From assembly GCA_017307165.1 (NCBI GenBank), contig JAFKGK010000001.1:372001-436000 (forward strand): a stretch of DNA of 64,000 nt, read 5' to 3'. The notes beneath the pieces were generated by a model, which worked only from the letters and a program-made list of their open reading frames with translations, was not told where the DNA came from and ran no database searches. Each line of letters begins with the position of its first letter. The stretch's first letter is position 1. The translations under genes were made by a program, and so were the position numbers. Shown piece after piece: positions 36,341 through 44,062 of the stretch. This DNA is from Candidatus Melainabacteria bacterium. GTDB lineage: Bacteria > Cyanobacteriota > Vampirovibrionia > Obscuribacterales > Obscuribacteraceae.

Positions 36341-37052
36341 TTGGTCCTGTCAGCCAACCATTCAGCTTATGCTCCAGCTCCTCGGCGGTGGATGGTGTCA
36401 TACCATATACGGTGCTGATCTCGTATAGCCTGGTCAATTGCGAGCGGCTCAACATACGTGGTGAAGCCAGTGTAGATGCAAGATAAAGAGTCCTTGCATG
36501 ATGCTCCAGCGACTCGAGTCGATAGAATGCGTCCCAGAGATCCTCACCTAGAACCAGCGCTCCATGGTGGGCCAGAACGATAGTCTTGTTGTGAGGCAGG
36601 AGTCCTTGTAGCGACGCTACCAGGTCCTGAGTGCTCGGTGTGGCGTAGGGAGCAACACCCAGGCCCCCCAATGTGAGGACCGCCTCGGGGCTGATGGCAC
36701 GATTGAGAGGCAGTCCAGCGATAGTAAAGGCGACTGCATGGGCTGGATGCGCATGCACGATCGCTCTAATGTCTGGGCGGGCCGCATAGGCTGCGAGGTG
36801 CATTTTGAGTTCGGTGGAAGGGCGGCAAGAAATACCATCCTTAGTCACGGGCTCTCCTTGTAGATTTGTTACTACAAGACTAGACGGCTTTAATCTGCCT
36901 TTATTGCAACCCGCAGGCGTGGTCAATAAAGTTTTTTCATCTAAGCGCAAACTAAAATTGCCTTCTAGTCCGCAAATATAGCCTTTCTGATAGCAGAGCT
37001 CACCGATTTGGACCATCTGATCCCGAGCGGTCGCCTGATCTATTTGTTGCAA
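36324..37052 (-). CDS. Class II aldolase/adducin family protein
   Basis: 242 residues from TTG 37052, which has AGAGG about five bases upstream. The zinc-binding set of class II aldolases is present: HAHPAH, the later AHHGAL and the acidic residue in ISPEAVLTLGG. The N-terminal LEGNFSLRLDE and TPAGCNKGRL fit the phosphate-binding loops of fuculose- or rhamnulose-phosphate aldolases. It could equally be a methylthioribulose-1-phosphate dehydratase relative; specificity cannot be read. The neighbouring phosphatase suggests sugar-phosphate turnover. It is divergent from the zinc-ribbon gene, 43 bases away. Confidence 0.85.
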   Translation of the reverse strand: MQQIDQATARDQMVQIGELCYQKGYICGLEGNFSLRLDEKTLLTTPAGCNKGRLKPSSLVVTNLQGEPVTKDGISCRPSTELKMHLAAYAARPDIRAIVHAHPAHAVAFTIAGLPLNRAISPEAVLTLGGLGVAPYATPSTQDLVASLQGLLPHNKTIVLAHHGALVLGEDLWDAFYRLESLEHHARTLYLASTLASPRMLSRSQLTRLYEISTVYGMTPSTAEELEHKLNGWLTGPNDQEQ

Positions 37053-37095
37053 ATTTACCTCTGCTCTTTAAAACCTATTTGAGACAAGATCATTT

Positions 37096-39315
37096 TTGGC
37101 TCAGGCTGAGTATTATATAGTCGGCTATCCCGGTCAGGAAAAGCCGAATGATCTAATCAGGCGGCTGCTAGCAAAATATATGCGTTGTCCAAAATGCGAA
37201 ACTAGAAATTCTGTTGCTGCCTCCAAGTGCAAGGAGTGTGGCGAAAGACTCAAGAGCAAGTCGGTCAAGTTTAGTCTCGGCAGCAATAGAGCGGCCATAG
37301 AGAGTCTGGACGAGCAAGCCGTGTCTCCAATCGAGACGCCTCAAGACCATCTATTTAATGTCGAGGAGCGCTCTGTCGAGTCCAGGCCTGCTCCTGTTGC
37401 TAGTCCTGATGCTGTTTCTGCTCCTGTTTCTAGTCCTATACCTGTCGAACCAGTATCGATTGGTCTGCCGCGCAGACCTCTGCCGATCAAAAAGTATGCA
37501 GCTGCTGCCGGGGTAGTAGCAGGCGTCGTAGTCTTGGGCCTGGCTGCAATGGCTGTCGTGCCATCGATGTTTGATAGCGAGCAACATCTACAAAAATTGG
37601 CCAAGAGAGTAGCTAAAGGACCAAAAGACTTTCAAGAAGCCATGCGCATGAAAGGCGAATTGGAAGCCGGATTTCAAGACTTTTTAAACAAGAACAAAAT
37701 GCTCAGCGCAAAAGAATTGCAGGAGAAACTGCAAAAGATCTTGCCGAGCTCCGCTTATGAAGTGCATATTTTTGATTTGCCCAATAGCTCCAAACTTGTC
37801 GAGCTGGACACGCTTTTGCAGTCAAGCAGTTTTATCGTATCGCAAAAGCGAGCGGCGCTCCTCAAGGGCTTTGACGTATATGACGCTGCTCGTACAGTAG
37901 AAGCAGGGCCTGATGAGAGCAAGGATCAAAACTACATGGTCTTGCTTGGGCACCAGAACGCACAATCCGGTCGTAAGCCGCAGATCAAGGTGCTGAGTCT
38001 GAAGGGCGATGATTTTAACGATATATCCAGCAATGCCGTACCTAGTTTTACAGGGGACGGTTCGGCAACATTTGCCAAGACCGGTGCTGATATCTCAATG
38101 GAATTATCCATTGCATCCAAGGCAACCACGGAAAAACTCTTTGCTATATCTGGTATCACTGCCAGTGGCTTGCCCGACGAGACCGTCAAGGCCTCTATGA
38201 CATTTAACCAGGGCAAATATACGCTGCAGGAGGCATCGGGCAAGGATAAACTGGCCTGCTTGCGAGCGGTGGCTTTTGTTTTGGCAGATCCTACACAAAA
38301 GGATCGTTTCTACAAATATTTTCCGGCCGTTGCCGGTCGCCTGGTGGGTGCAAAACCTTTGAGCAAGCGCAACCAGCCACTTTTTTATATAAGTGCTAAC
38401 GGCTCTGGAGCCGTTGCTAAAGAGATCGTCAAGCAAAGCGATGATGGCGATGACGATAAGCGAGGTCGCCATCGTAAAAACAGAAGGCGCCGTCATAGAC
38501 AAGTCGAAAAGATCACCGTCAATCAGACGACTAACAAATTTAAGATCTATAACGACGATGATGCCTTTGCACTGAGCCTAGCCCGTGATAATGGCATGTA
38601 CGTCTGCGTCGATTTTAAGCGGGTGGCCACAACGCCTGAAGGCAGCGGCAAGCAGGGTGCCATAGCCCAGGGATACGAAAATCAGACCTCTAGCCTCGTT
38701 GATAGATTCCTCGACGCGCCAAATGCTCCTGACTCTGCCATTTCTACTGGTGGCCCCGTCGAAATTAGCAGTCCGTCCAAGATCGTCGAGCGTAGAGCCG
38801 CCTCTCAATCGGGCACTATCACCTCCAATCTTTCCAGCCCCACGGTCAAACTGAGAGCGGGGGCGGGTACTGGCAACCGTATAGTTGGCGAGATCCCCAA
38901 GGGCAGTCCTCTCGAGATCATCGGCAAGCAAGACGGCTGGTACAAGATCAGGTCCAATAATAAAGAGGGCTATGTCTACGGTGGTTTTGTCCTATGCACG
39001 ACCGCCGATGCCTATACCACCGCTACAGCCCGGCGAGATGCCTCGATCAGGGACGAAAACAACAACCGCATCGGCCATGCCGACGCTGGTGATCGTTTTG
39101 TAATGATTGGCAGCGCAGAACGTAACAAATACAAAGTGCAATTATCCAGCGGTCGATTTGGCTATATCGAGAGGTCGGCACTTGATGTCGGAGGCGATGG
39201 TACTGTGCCGGAAGCCCCAGCCAGTGCAGCTCCTGTCGTCAGGCCTAGCAGGCCCGGGCGAGAGGTCAAGAAGCCTGAAGTCAAATCTGAAGCAAAGCCT
39301 CAGTTTATGCCTTGA
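37096..39315 (+). CDS. Zinc-ribbon, single-transmembrane protein with C-terminal SH3 domains
   Basis: 739 residues from TTG 37096; no clear ribosome binding site, and ATG 37180 (MRCPKC) is the first ATG. An N-terminal zinc ribbon (MRCPKC, then KCKECGERLK) is cytoplasmic. One transmembrane helix follows (about 135-160, AAAGVVAGVVVLGLAAMAVV). A large extracytoplasmic region with no family I recognise has a Lys/Arg-rich patch (DDKRGRHRKNRRRRHRQ, near 455). The C-terminus carries a bacterial SH3_3 domain (about 580-640, VKLRAGAGTGNRIVGEIPKG) and a second SH3-like unit (to about 705). SH3 domains of this type usually bind cell wall, so a wall-sensing or anchoring protein is likely. Confidence 0.7.
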   Translation: MAQAEYYIVGYPGQEKPNDLIRRLLAKYMRCPKCETRNSVAASKCKECGERLKSKSVKFSLGSNRAAIESLDEQAVSPIETPQDHLFNVEERSVESRPAPVASPDAVSAPVSSPIPVEPVSIGLPRRPLPIKKYAAAAGVVAGVVVLGLAAMAVVPSMFDSEQHLQKLAKRVAKGPKDFQEAMRMKGELEAGFQDFLNKNKMLSAKELQEKLQKILPSSAYEVHIFDLPNSSKLVELDTLLQSSSFIVSQKRAALLKGFDVYDAARTVEAGPDESKDQNYMVLLGHQNAQSGRKPQIKVLSLKGDDFNDISSNAVPSFTGDGSATFAKTGADISMELSIASKATTEKLFAISGITASGLPDETVKASMTFNQGKYTLQEASGKDKLACLRAVAFVLADPTQKDRFYKYFPAVAGRLVGAKPLSKRNQPLFYISANGSGAVAKEIVKQSDDGDDDKRGRHRKNRRRRHRQVEKITVNQTTNKFKIYNDDDAFALSLARDNGMYVCVDFKRVATTPEGSGKQGAIAQGYENQTSSLVDRFLDAPNAPDSAISTGGPVEISSPSKIVERRAASQSGTITSNLSSPTVKLRAGAGTGNRIVGEIPKGSPLEIIGKQDGWYKIRSNNKEGYVYGGFVLCTTADAYTTATARRDASIRDENNNRIGHADAGDRFVMIGSAERNKYKVQLSSGRFGYIERSALDVGGDGTVPEAPASAAPVVRPSRPGREVKKPEVKSEAKPQFMP

Positions 39316-39356
39316 TCGCTTTAAGATGGTAAAATAGGCAATCTGCATGCAGTTTT

Positions 39357-39430
39357 CGGGACGTAGCGCAGCTTGGTAGCGCGGCTGCTTTGGGAGCAGT
39401 AGGTCGCAGGTTCAAATCCTGTCGTCCCGA
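39357..39430 (+). tRNA. tRNA-Pro (anticodon TGG)
   Basis: 74 bases folding as a normal cloverleaf. The acceptor stem is CGGGACG/CGTCCCG with discriminator A. The D stem is GCGC/GCGC. The anticodon stem is GCTGC/GCAGT with loop TTTGGGA (TGG), and the T loop is TTCAAAT. CCA is not encoded. Its 3' third is duplicated at 41530, marking it as an integration site. Confidence 0.95.
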
Positions 39431-39431
39431 G
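39400..39431 (+). repeat. attL-like repeat within tRNA-Pro
   Basis: The left copy is the intact T arm and 3' acceptor strand of tRNA-Pro plus one base. It differs from the right copy at two positions: 39411 (T versus G) and 39427 (C versus T). Confidence 0.75.
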
Positions 39432-39549
39432 ATTTTTAAATTTGGCACTTTGATCTTGAAGCATCAAATTTCCCTCGTGTACTCAGCGCGGAGCAATCTT
39501 GCCGTCGGCCAGCAGCTCGACGAGCAAGCAATAAGAGGCGGAACACGGG

Positions 39550-40690
39550 ATGATGAGGAACTTTTTTGAGAGCATCCGTGTTCCAAATAAATGCCCTTCA
39601 AAACGCCTAGCTACCCTTATTCACGGATTGGCTCTTTGTTTTGTGGCCACTATTCTAGCGGCGTGCGATGTTCAGCCGGGCGACCACGTTGTCTGGTCTC
39701 CAGACGAAAGGACCATGGCATTACTTGCAGGAGATGGGCTCCATTTATTTGAAGCTCATGCGAAAGGCGTTTGGGACAGATGTGACCTCATTGATTTCTG
39801 CGGACGTCCACGTAGTTAAGCTTGTTGCGCTGTCATGGACATCAATGATTCTCGACAAAGAATTATTCTTCATACGCAAGCCGATCAAAGAAATCCGCGT
39901 CGCTCCAAATGGCAAAGTGGTGGCAATTGTAACTGACATTGATGAAGCCTTTGACCGCTTTCGCATTGCGGTTGTATCGCTTGCCACTAACGACCTTCAG
40001 GTTGTGACTGAAGCGGGGAGCGAATATCCAGATTGGTCAGCTGATTCGCAGAATCTGCTTTACTTTCAAAAGATGTGGGCAAGCTCAAAGGAGTCAGAGG
40101 ATGAATTACCGAGTTTTGGTGCACTGTCGAAAACCAGAGTTTGTGACGACGCCGGTCATTTACTGAGAGACAAACAACCGTCAGAACAACTGGCTGTTGT
40201 TGCTTATTCAAGCGTAAATCGAGTGTGCGATACAGCCGACGGCCGAATATTTTTCTCTTGTCCGGTACTAAAGTTGCCGGCGGCACGACCTCAGCATTCG
40301 TATACGCAAGGACTATTTGCATTAGATCCTTCACGCTTTTACGCAACGATTCCACTGATCGACCAATCTGATTCCAATCTTGTCTGCCAAGCTTTTGAAT
40401 CGTCACGCGACGGAAAAACCGTCGCAATTCCCGAAAAGAACGGCACCACTCACTTGCTCTCGGTGCTCACGGGCAAAATCGAGGAGATTGAGTCTGGACC
40501 GCCTTGGGGAAGGCTAATCGTATTTCCTGCATTTCGCTCCAATAATGAATTAACCTATGTCCGCCAATTAGGTGACTCTACAAAGACGAGTACCGCCAAG
40601 CTCGTTCTATGGGACATTGAAGCCGGAGACGGACGAGACTTGTCGGCTAATTGGCCCGCTTTGCTGAAATCCCAGTGGCTGTACAAATAA
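39550..40690 (+). pseudogene. Frameshifted beta-propeller-like lipoprotein gene
   Basis: From ATG 39550 a lipoprotein signal with lipobox LAAC leads into a propeller blade (HVVWSPDERTMALLAGDGLHLF). That frame stops at 39819 after unrelated residues. The same kind of sequence resumes one frame over (phase +1) from about 39780 (LISADVHVVKL, IKEIRVAPNGKVVAIV, EYPDWSADSQNLLYF) and runs to 40690. The crossover lies at about 39765-39790 and looks like one extra base. The intact product would have been a lipid-anchored WD40/PD40-like protein of about 375 residues. A sequencing error is possible, but the surrounding island also contains broken genes. Confidence 0.7.
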
Positions 40691-40704
40691 TAGAATATGT
40701 GCAG

Positions 40705-40830
40705 CTTGGCATTGAACTGTCTGCCGGATTTCAGCACGCCATAAATTATGTGCAGTGACTTGCGCATCGCACCGCCAAGTGCCACCATTTTGCTTTTTGA
40801 ATTTGCAGATGTCTGTTCCAATAAACGCAT
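40705..40830 (-). pseudogene. IS110-family transposase C-terminal remnant
   Basis: About 42 codons read RLLEQTSANSKSKMVALGG followed by AMRKSLHIIYGVLKSGRQFN. This matches the C-terminal end of IS110-family transposases, typically (K)SKMVALGAAMRKLLHIIYGVLKSG, from memory. Residues before and after do not resemble the family, and no start or terminal repeats are visible. It is a relic, not a working element. Confidence 0.65.
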
Positions 40831-40927
40831 CAGTACCGTCGCGAGTTGAATATCAGCAGAGCGGTCAAGCCGGTCCTTACAATTTGCAGGCTCTGGACAA
40901 AAGCGATACCAGCAGACTCTTTCGCTC

Positions 40928-41110
40928 CTAAGCGCTCTCTGACTTCCGCACGTCCGCTGGTGTCTCTTTCACCAGCGCGCCGTCACGCATTACTACAATC
41001 TTCGTGCCTGTTTTCCTGGCCAACTCTCTTGCACGTTGTGCGGCTCGCTTAAGCGCGGCCGTCGCCCCATCTTGCAGCTTCTTCAGTTGGTTTTGCTTGT
41101 CTGGACTCAT
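40928..41110 (-). CDS. Small antitoxin-like partner of a zeta-type toxin
   Basis: 60 residues; its ATG overlaps the toxin-relic stop by four bases. The sequence is Lys/Arg-rich with a helix (AALKRAAQRARELARKTG) and the ending IVVMRDGALVKETPADV. It resembles the small proteins commonly encoded beside COG4185 ATPases, which end with a strand like (P)V-x-V-W-R-D-G-K-V. It still has a full-length frame while the toxin is broken. Whether it is made or needed is unknown. Confidence 0.6.
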   Translation of the reverse strand: MSPDKQNQLKKLQDGATAALKRAAQRARELARKTGTKIVVMRDGALVKETPADVRKSESA

Positions 41111-41541
41111 GGATTAGTTCCTTCATCAATGATCTCAAGCACGTCACCGCTGTTATTATACCGCCGCCAGAAATCTACCTCTTTCCGGTATAAAGTCTCA
41201 AAATTCCGTGAGCCGGCTGCAAACCGTCGCCGAATAACATCCTCCGGGATATTATGACCGCCCTGTGCGACACGTTTCGCCACTCGTGCAATCGCCTCCT
41301 CTGGACTTGCCAAGGAGAGAAAGAACATCACAACTAAGTAGCCATCGCTGCGCCATTGGCGGATCAGTCTGACATAGCCGCGCCCGGAAAGCGTTGTCTC
41401 AAAAGAAAAGCTCTGCCCACGTCTTGCGTGGTTAGCAATTTGCAGAAACTCGCGCGCAAATGTCGTCTTTCCTGCACCATTCGGACCTGCAATAACGATG
41501 ATTTCTTTATGCTGCCAAGTGCCTGTCTGTAGGTCGCAGGG
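41107..41541 (-). pseudogene. Truncated zeta-toxin-like ATPase lacking a start codon
   Basis: The frame has Walker A (IIVIAGPNGAGKTTFAREF), then SFSFETTLSGRGYVRLI, FFLSLASPEEAIARVAKRV and GGHNIPEDVIRRRFAAGSRNF, all signatures of the COG4185 zeta-toxin-like group. Upstream the frame meets TGA (41544-41542) inside the right att-like repeat, with no ATG, GTG or TTG before the Walker A, so translation could only begin at GTG 41331, after the P-loop is lost. About 30-40 residues normally between FAREF and FETTL, including the N-A-D catalytic-base region, are also missing. The gene is therefore broken twice. Confidence 0.75.
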
Positions 41542-41561
41542 TCAAATCCTGTCGTCTCGAG
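41530..41561 (+). repeat. attR-like copy of the tRNA-Pro 3' end
   Basis: Direct copy of 39400-39431 with 30 of 32 bases identical. Its sequence continues into unrelated DNA on both sides. It supplies the TGA that precedes the truncated toxin frame on the minus strand. Confidence 0.75.
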
Positions 41562-41608
41562 TATAGAATAAGAAAACGATAAATGCCTGCCTCTGCGCAG
41601 CAAGAAGA

Positions 41609-42280
41609 GTGTCAAATAATCTATCTGATACAGAAAAAGCAAAACTAGTCCTTGCCATCATGAGAGGCGATCTTACTTTCGAAGACGCTTGTGCAAGTAC
41701 TTCTGTAGCTGCAGACTCACTGCGGAACTGGATAGACGATGCCATCGCATCCGTTGGTTCACGTCGCGCTGTTTACGAAAAATTGGGCAAGATCAAAACC
41801 GTCGCTAAAATGTTTGTCCTTCCAGGTGGAGCACTGGCTTGCATTCGTCTGCATGATCGTGAGGCGCCTTTCGGTGAAAAGTCCGGTTATTGGAGTTCAG
41901 CTATTCAGCTGGCCGATCTTGCTGATGGCGAAGTGATCCTCAATTATTCGTGGATGGGCTGTCGTATTGAGGAAATTGACATTGTCTTTCCCCGCCTGTG
42001 CCTGCCTCCGCAGTTTGCGGGTAGCGAGACTGAGACATCAAGATTTTCGGTTGAAATGGAACTAGATTTCAAACGCAAGACCGCAAAAATCAGATTCGCT
42101 CGCCCAAGCAAGATTCAGACCCAAGAAGGACCCTTGACTTCTGTATGTTTTGTACTGCCAGCTCCACTAATCGGAACCGTATTCCTTTCTGTAGATAACG
42201 CAAGTGAGCGTCTCTACAACATAGAGTTTTCCCATGCCGACCAGACGCTGCCACAACACTTGTTTGCGCCAGAGACTTAG
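41609..42280 (+). CDS. Unknown protein with N-terminal helix-turn-helix-like segment
   Basis: 223 residues from GTG 41609, with weak AAGAAGA upstream. Residues about 6-46 (EKAKLVLAIMRGDLTFEDACA, then VAADSLRNWIDDAI) look like the helix-turn-helix of transposase OrfA/DUF1153-like regulators. The rest (about 65-223) is a beta-rich domain with no family I recognise. It shares motifs with the next gene (IEEIDIVFPRLCL here, GIEIYYARFCL there; VGT/IGT-V near the C-terminus), so the two look like paralogues. It lies 48 bases outside the island repeat. Possibly acquired. Confidence 0.55.
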   Translation: MSNNLSDTEKAKLVLAIMRGDLTFEDACASTSVAADSLRNWIDDAIASVGSRRAVYEKLGKIKTVAKMFVLPGGALACIRLHDREAPFGEKSGYWSSAIQLADLADGEVILNYSWMGCRIEEIDIVFPRLCLPPQFAGSETETSRFSVEMELDFKRKTAKIRFARPSKIQTQEGPLTSVCFVLPAPLIGTVFLSVDNASERLYNIEFSHADQTLPQHLFAPET

Positions 42281-42282
42281 AT

Positions 42283-42741
42283 ATGAAGCAAGCATTCACG
42301 ATGCAGTTAATGAAAGGCGCCATGATCGGCTATATTCCGATTGACGATTACACAAGTACGATTGAACGCAAGTCAAAAACCTGGACCCAAGTATATTCGT
42401 TCGAAAAGCCTGTCCTAGGGCAAATTGGATTCAATTTCAGTAAGTCTGACAATAGGCTACTTGGCATAGAAATCTATTATGCGAGGTTTTGCCTAAGCAA
42501 TGAATATGTAGAGTTTGCCGAATATTTTCGAGATAAGGAAACGGCAGAGATTCAATTCGATACATCCCCAGGGTTGACACTGTTTTATTTCGACTGCGAT
42601 TCAGAAGGCACTAGAACAAAGCAAATAATTTACGTCGCACCACCCGCAGTCGGAACTGCGGTGATTGCCTTTAGAGAAGAAAAACTTTGTTGTATTGAAC
42701 TGATCGGCTTTGATTGCGCTTTGGAAAAACTTGCTCTTTAA
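42283..42741 (+). CDS. Unknown protein, paralogue of the preceding gene
   Basis: 152 residues; ATG 42283, two bases after the preceding stop, so probably translationally coupled. It lacks the helix-turn-helix head but keeps the beta-rich domain: LLGIEIYYARFCL, TAEIQFD, PPAVGTAVIAFREEKLCCIEL. The shared core suggests tandem duplication with loss of the N-terminus. There is no signal peptide or membrane segment. The stop overlaps the convergent small membrane gene by four bases. Confidence 0.55.
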   Translation: MKQAFTMQLMKGAMIGYIPIDDYTSTIERKSKTWTQVYSFEKPVLGQIGFNFSKSDNRLLGIEIYYARFCLSNEYVEFAEYFRDKETAEIQFDTSPGLTLFYFDCDSEGTRTKQIIYVAPPAVGTAVIAFREEKLCCIELIGFDCALEKLAL

Positions 42742-42944
42742 ACGCCTTTTTCGCTACCTAATGTCGGATGGGGCGTCGGCTCGACAGGATTGAACAAATT
42801 GAGATACATCGCGCCCATCAAAGTGATTAAGCCAAGGACAATCATGATCATCACGTGATGATGCTTAAGCGAGCGTGTGGCCTGTTCGGTCGCATCTGGT
42901 TGCGAATCTATATTTGTCATTGTATTTTTGGTCATTGTATTCAT
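42738..42944 (-). CDS. Small single-pass membrane protein
   Basis: 68 residues from ATG 42944, with GAGGG eight bases upstream; longer readings from 43058 lack a good start. One transmembrane helix (about 32-50, VMIMIVLGLITLMGAMYL) is preceded by HHH and a Thr/Asn/Asp-rich N-terminus. The short C-terminus is Pro-rich. I recognise no family. Function unknown. Confidence 0.55.
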   Translation of the reverse strand: MNTMTKNTMTNIDSQPDATEQATRSLKHHHVMIMIVLGLITLMGAMYLNLFNPVEPTPHPTLGSEKGV

Positions 42945-43078
42945 GATACTAACCCTCATCTTTTGCCTAGGTCGACAAGGCTCACAAGCAAAAGTTCCGG
43001 ATTTTAAACTCTGCAATTTGAACTTTTTGAATAGATGAAGCGTTATAGATAAAACCATCAGATGCAGAGGGAGTGATT

Positions 43079-44062
43079 ATGCATATGCGAGCTTTTTGTA
43101 CTCTTAGCCTGGCACTTTTGACTTGTATTTGCTCGATGCCCTTTGCGACTACTGCGGCTTATAGCCAGGGCGCAGGCCTCTTAGCGCGCATCAATGAGCG
43201 GCGTCAGGCTCGTGCATTGCAGCAACAGGCCCTGGGGCAGGTAAGAGCTGGCAATAGCATCCAGAGCGATCTCCCTGCCGATGTGCGTCCCTATTTTGAT
43301 ATTGCTTATGGCAGCGACAAACTGCAAAAGCTAGATTTGTTTGCTCCAGCATCCCCCAAGACCAACCGCATGCCTGTTGTGTTTTTTGTCCATGGTGGAG
43401 GCTGGCGCATGGGTGACAAGCTCCAGCACGGCAAGCGCAGCGCGGCCTATACGAGGCACGGAGTCATCTTTGTTAGTGTCAACTATCGTTTGGCGCCGAC
43501 TGTGCATCATCCAGATCAGATCCAAGATATTGCAAAAGCATTTGCCTGGCTCAAAGCCAATGCCACAAGATATGGTGGCGATCCAGGTCGCATCTATGTG
43601 ATGGGCCATTCAGCAGGTGCTCATCTCGTCGATCTCTTAGCCACCAACGATACTTATCTCAAGGATGTTTCCTGTAGTCTGGCTGATATCAAAGGAGTTA
43701 TTTCACTCGATACAGCCAGTCTCAATCTGACTACAAAAGTGCAGGGGCTGTCACAAGAGGACAAAATGGTCGGAGGTATGATCCGTGCTGCTTTTGGTTC
43801 TGACCCAAGAGTACTGGCCGAGGCATCGCCTACGCTCAATCTCGTGCCCGGCAAGGCCTATCCGCCATTTCTCCTGTATTGCGGCAGTAGTCGCATTGCT
43901 GCCTTGAGAGAGCAGGAGCTCTTTAGTCAGGCCGCTAAAAAGGTGGGAGCGAGCGTATTAGTCAGATCTCTGCCTAACACTCACCGCGAGATAGGAGCAA
44001 ACGCCCTAGATGAGAGCACGCCGCAGTTTGCCGAGATAATGCAATTTATTTCTCAGCATTAG
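43079..44062 (+). CDS. Exported alpha/beta-hydrolase (esterase-like)
   Basis: 327 residues from ATG 43079, with AGAGGG seven bases upstream. The signal peptide (about 1-28) precedes a hydrolase with oxyanion motif HGGGW, nucleophile elbow GHSAGAH (Ser), and a likely His in PNTHREIG near the end. It matches the COG0657/BD-FAE-like esterase group that includes kynurenine formamidase and carboxylesterases. The substrate is unknown. It overlaps the convergent SPFH gene by 17 bases. Confidence 0.85.
   Translation: MHMRAFCTLSLALLTCICSMPFATTAAYSQGAGLLARINERRQARALQQQALGQVRAGNSIQSDLPADVRPYFDIAYGSDKLQKLDLFAPASPKTNRMPVVFFVHGGGWRMGDKLQHGKRSAAYTRHGVIFVSVNYRLAPTVHHPDQIQDIAKAFAWLKANATRYGGDPGRIYVMGHSAGAHLVDLLATNDTYLKDVSCSLADIKGVISLDTASLNLTTKVQGLSQEDKMVGGMIRAAFGSDPRVLAEASPTLNLVPGKAYPPFLLYCGSSRIAALREQELFSQAAKKVGASVLVRSLPNTHREIGANALDESTPQFAEIMQFISQH

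Larger units (their letters stand above)
39400..41561. mobile_element. Small decayed island at the tRNA-Pro 3' end
   Basis: Bounded by a 32-base direct repeat (39400-39431 and 41530-41561) made of the tRNA-Pro T arm and 3' acceptor strand. Inside are a frameshifted lipoprotein gene, an IS110-type transposase tail, a small antitoxin-like gene and a broken zeta-type toxin. The codon and base use looks less GC-rich than the flanking genes. No integrase is present, so the element is defective or was moved in trans. This is the usual architecture for tyrosine-recombinase islands that insert at tRNA 3' ends. Confidence 0.75.

Noticed and set aside
39441-39468. TTTGAT/ATCAAA hairpin after tRNA-Pro
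   Set aside because: A six-base AT-rich stem with no T-run; too weak to call a terminator.
41364-41642. Minus-strand open frame over the right att repeat
   Set aside because: It is out of frame with the zeta-type toxin signatures and has no similarity I recognise; the toxin frame explains the region.
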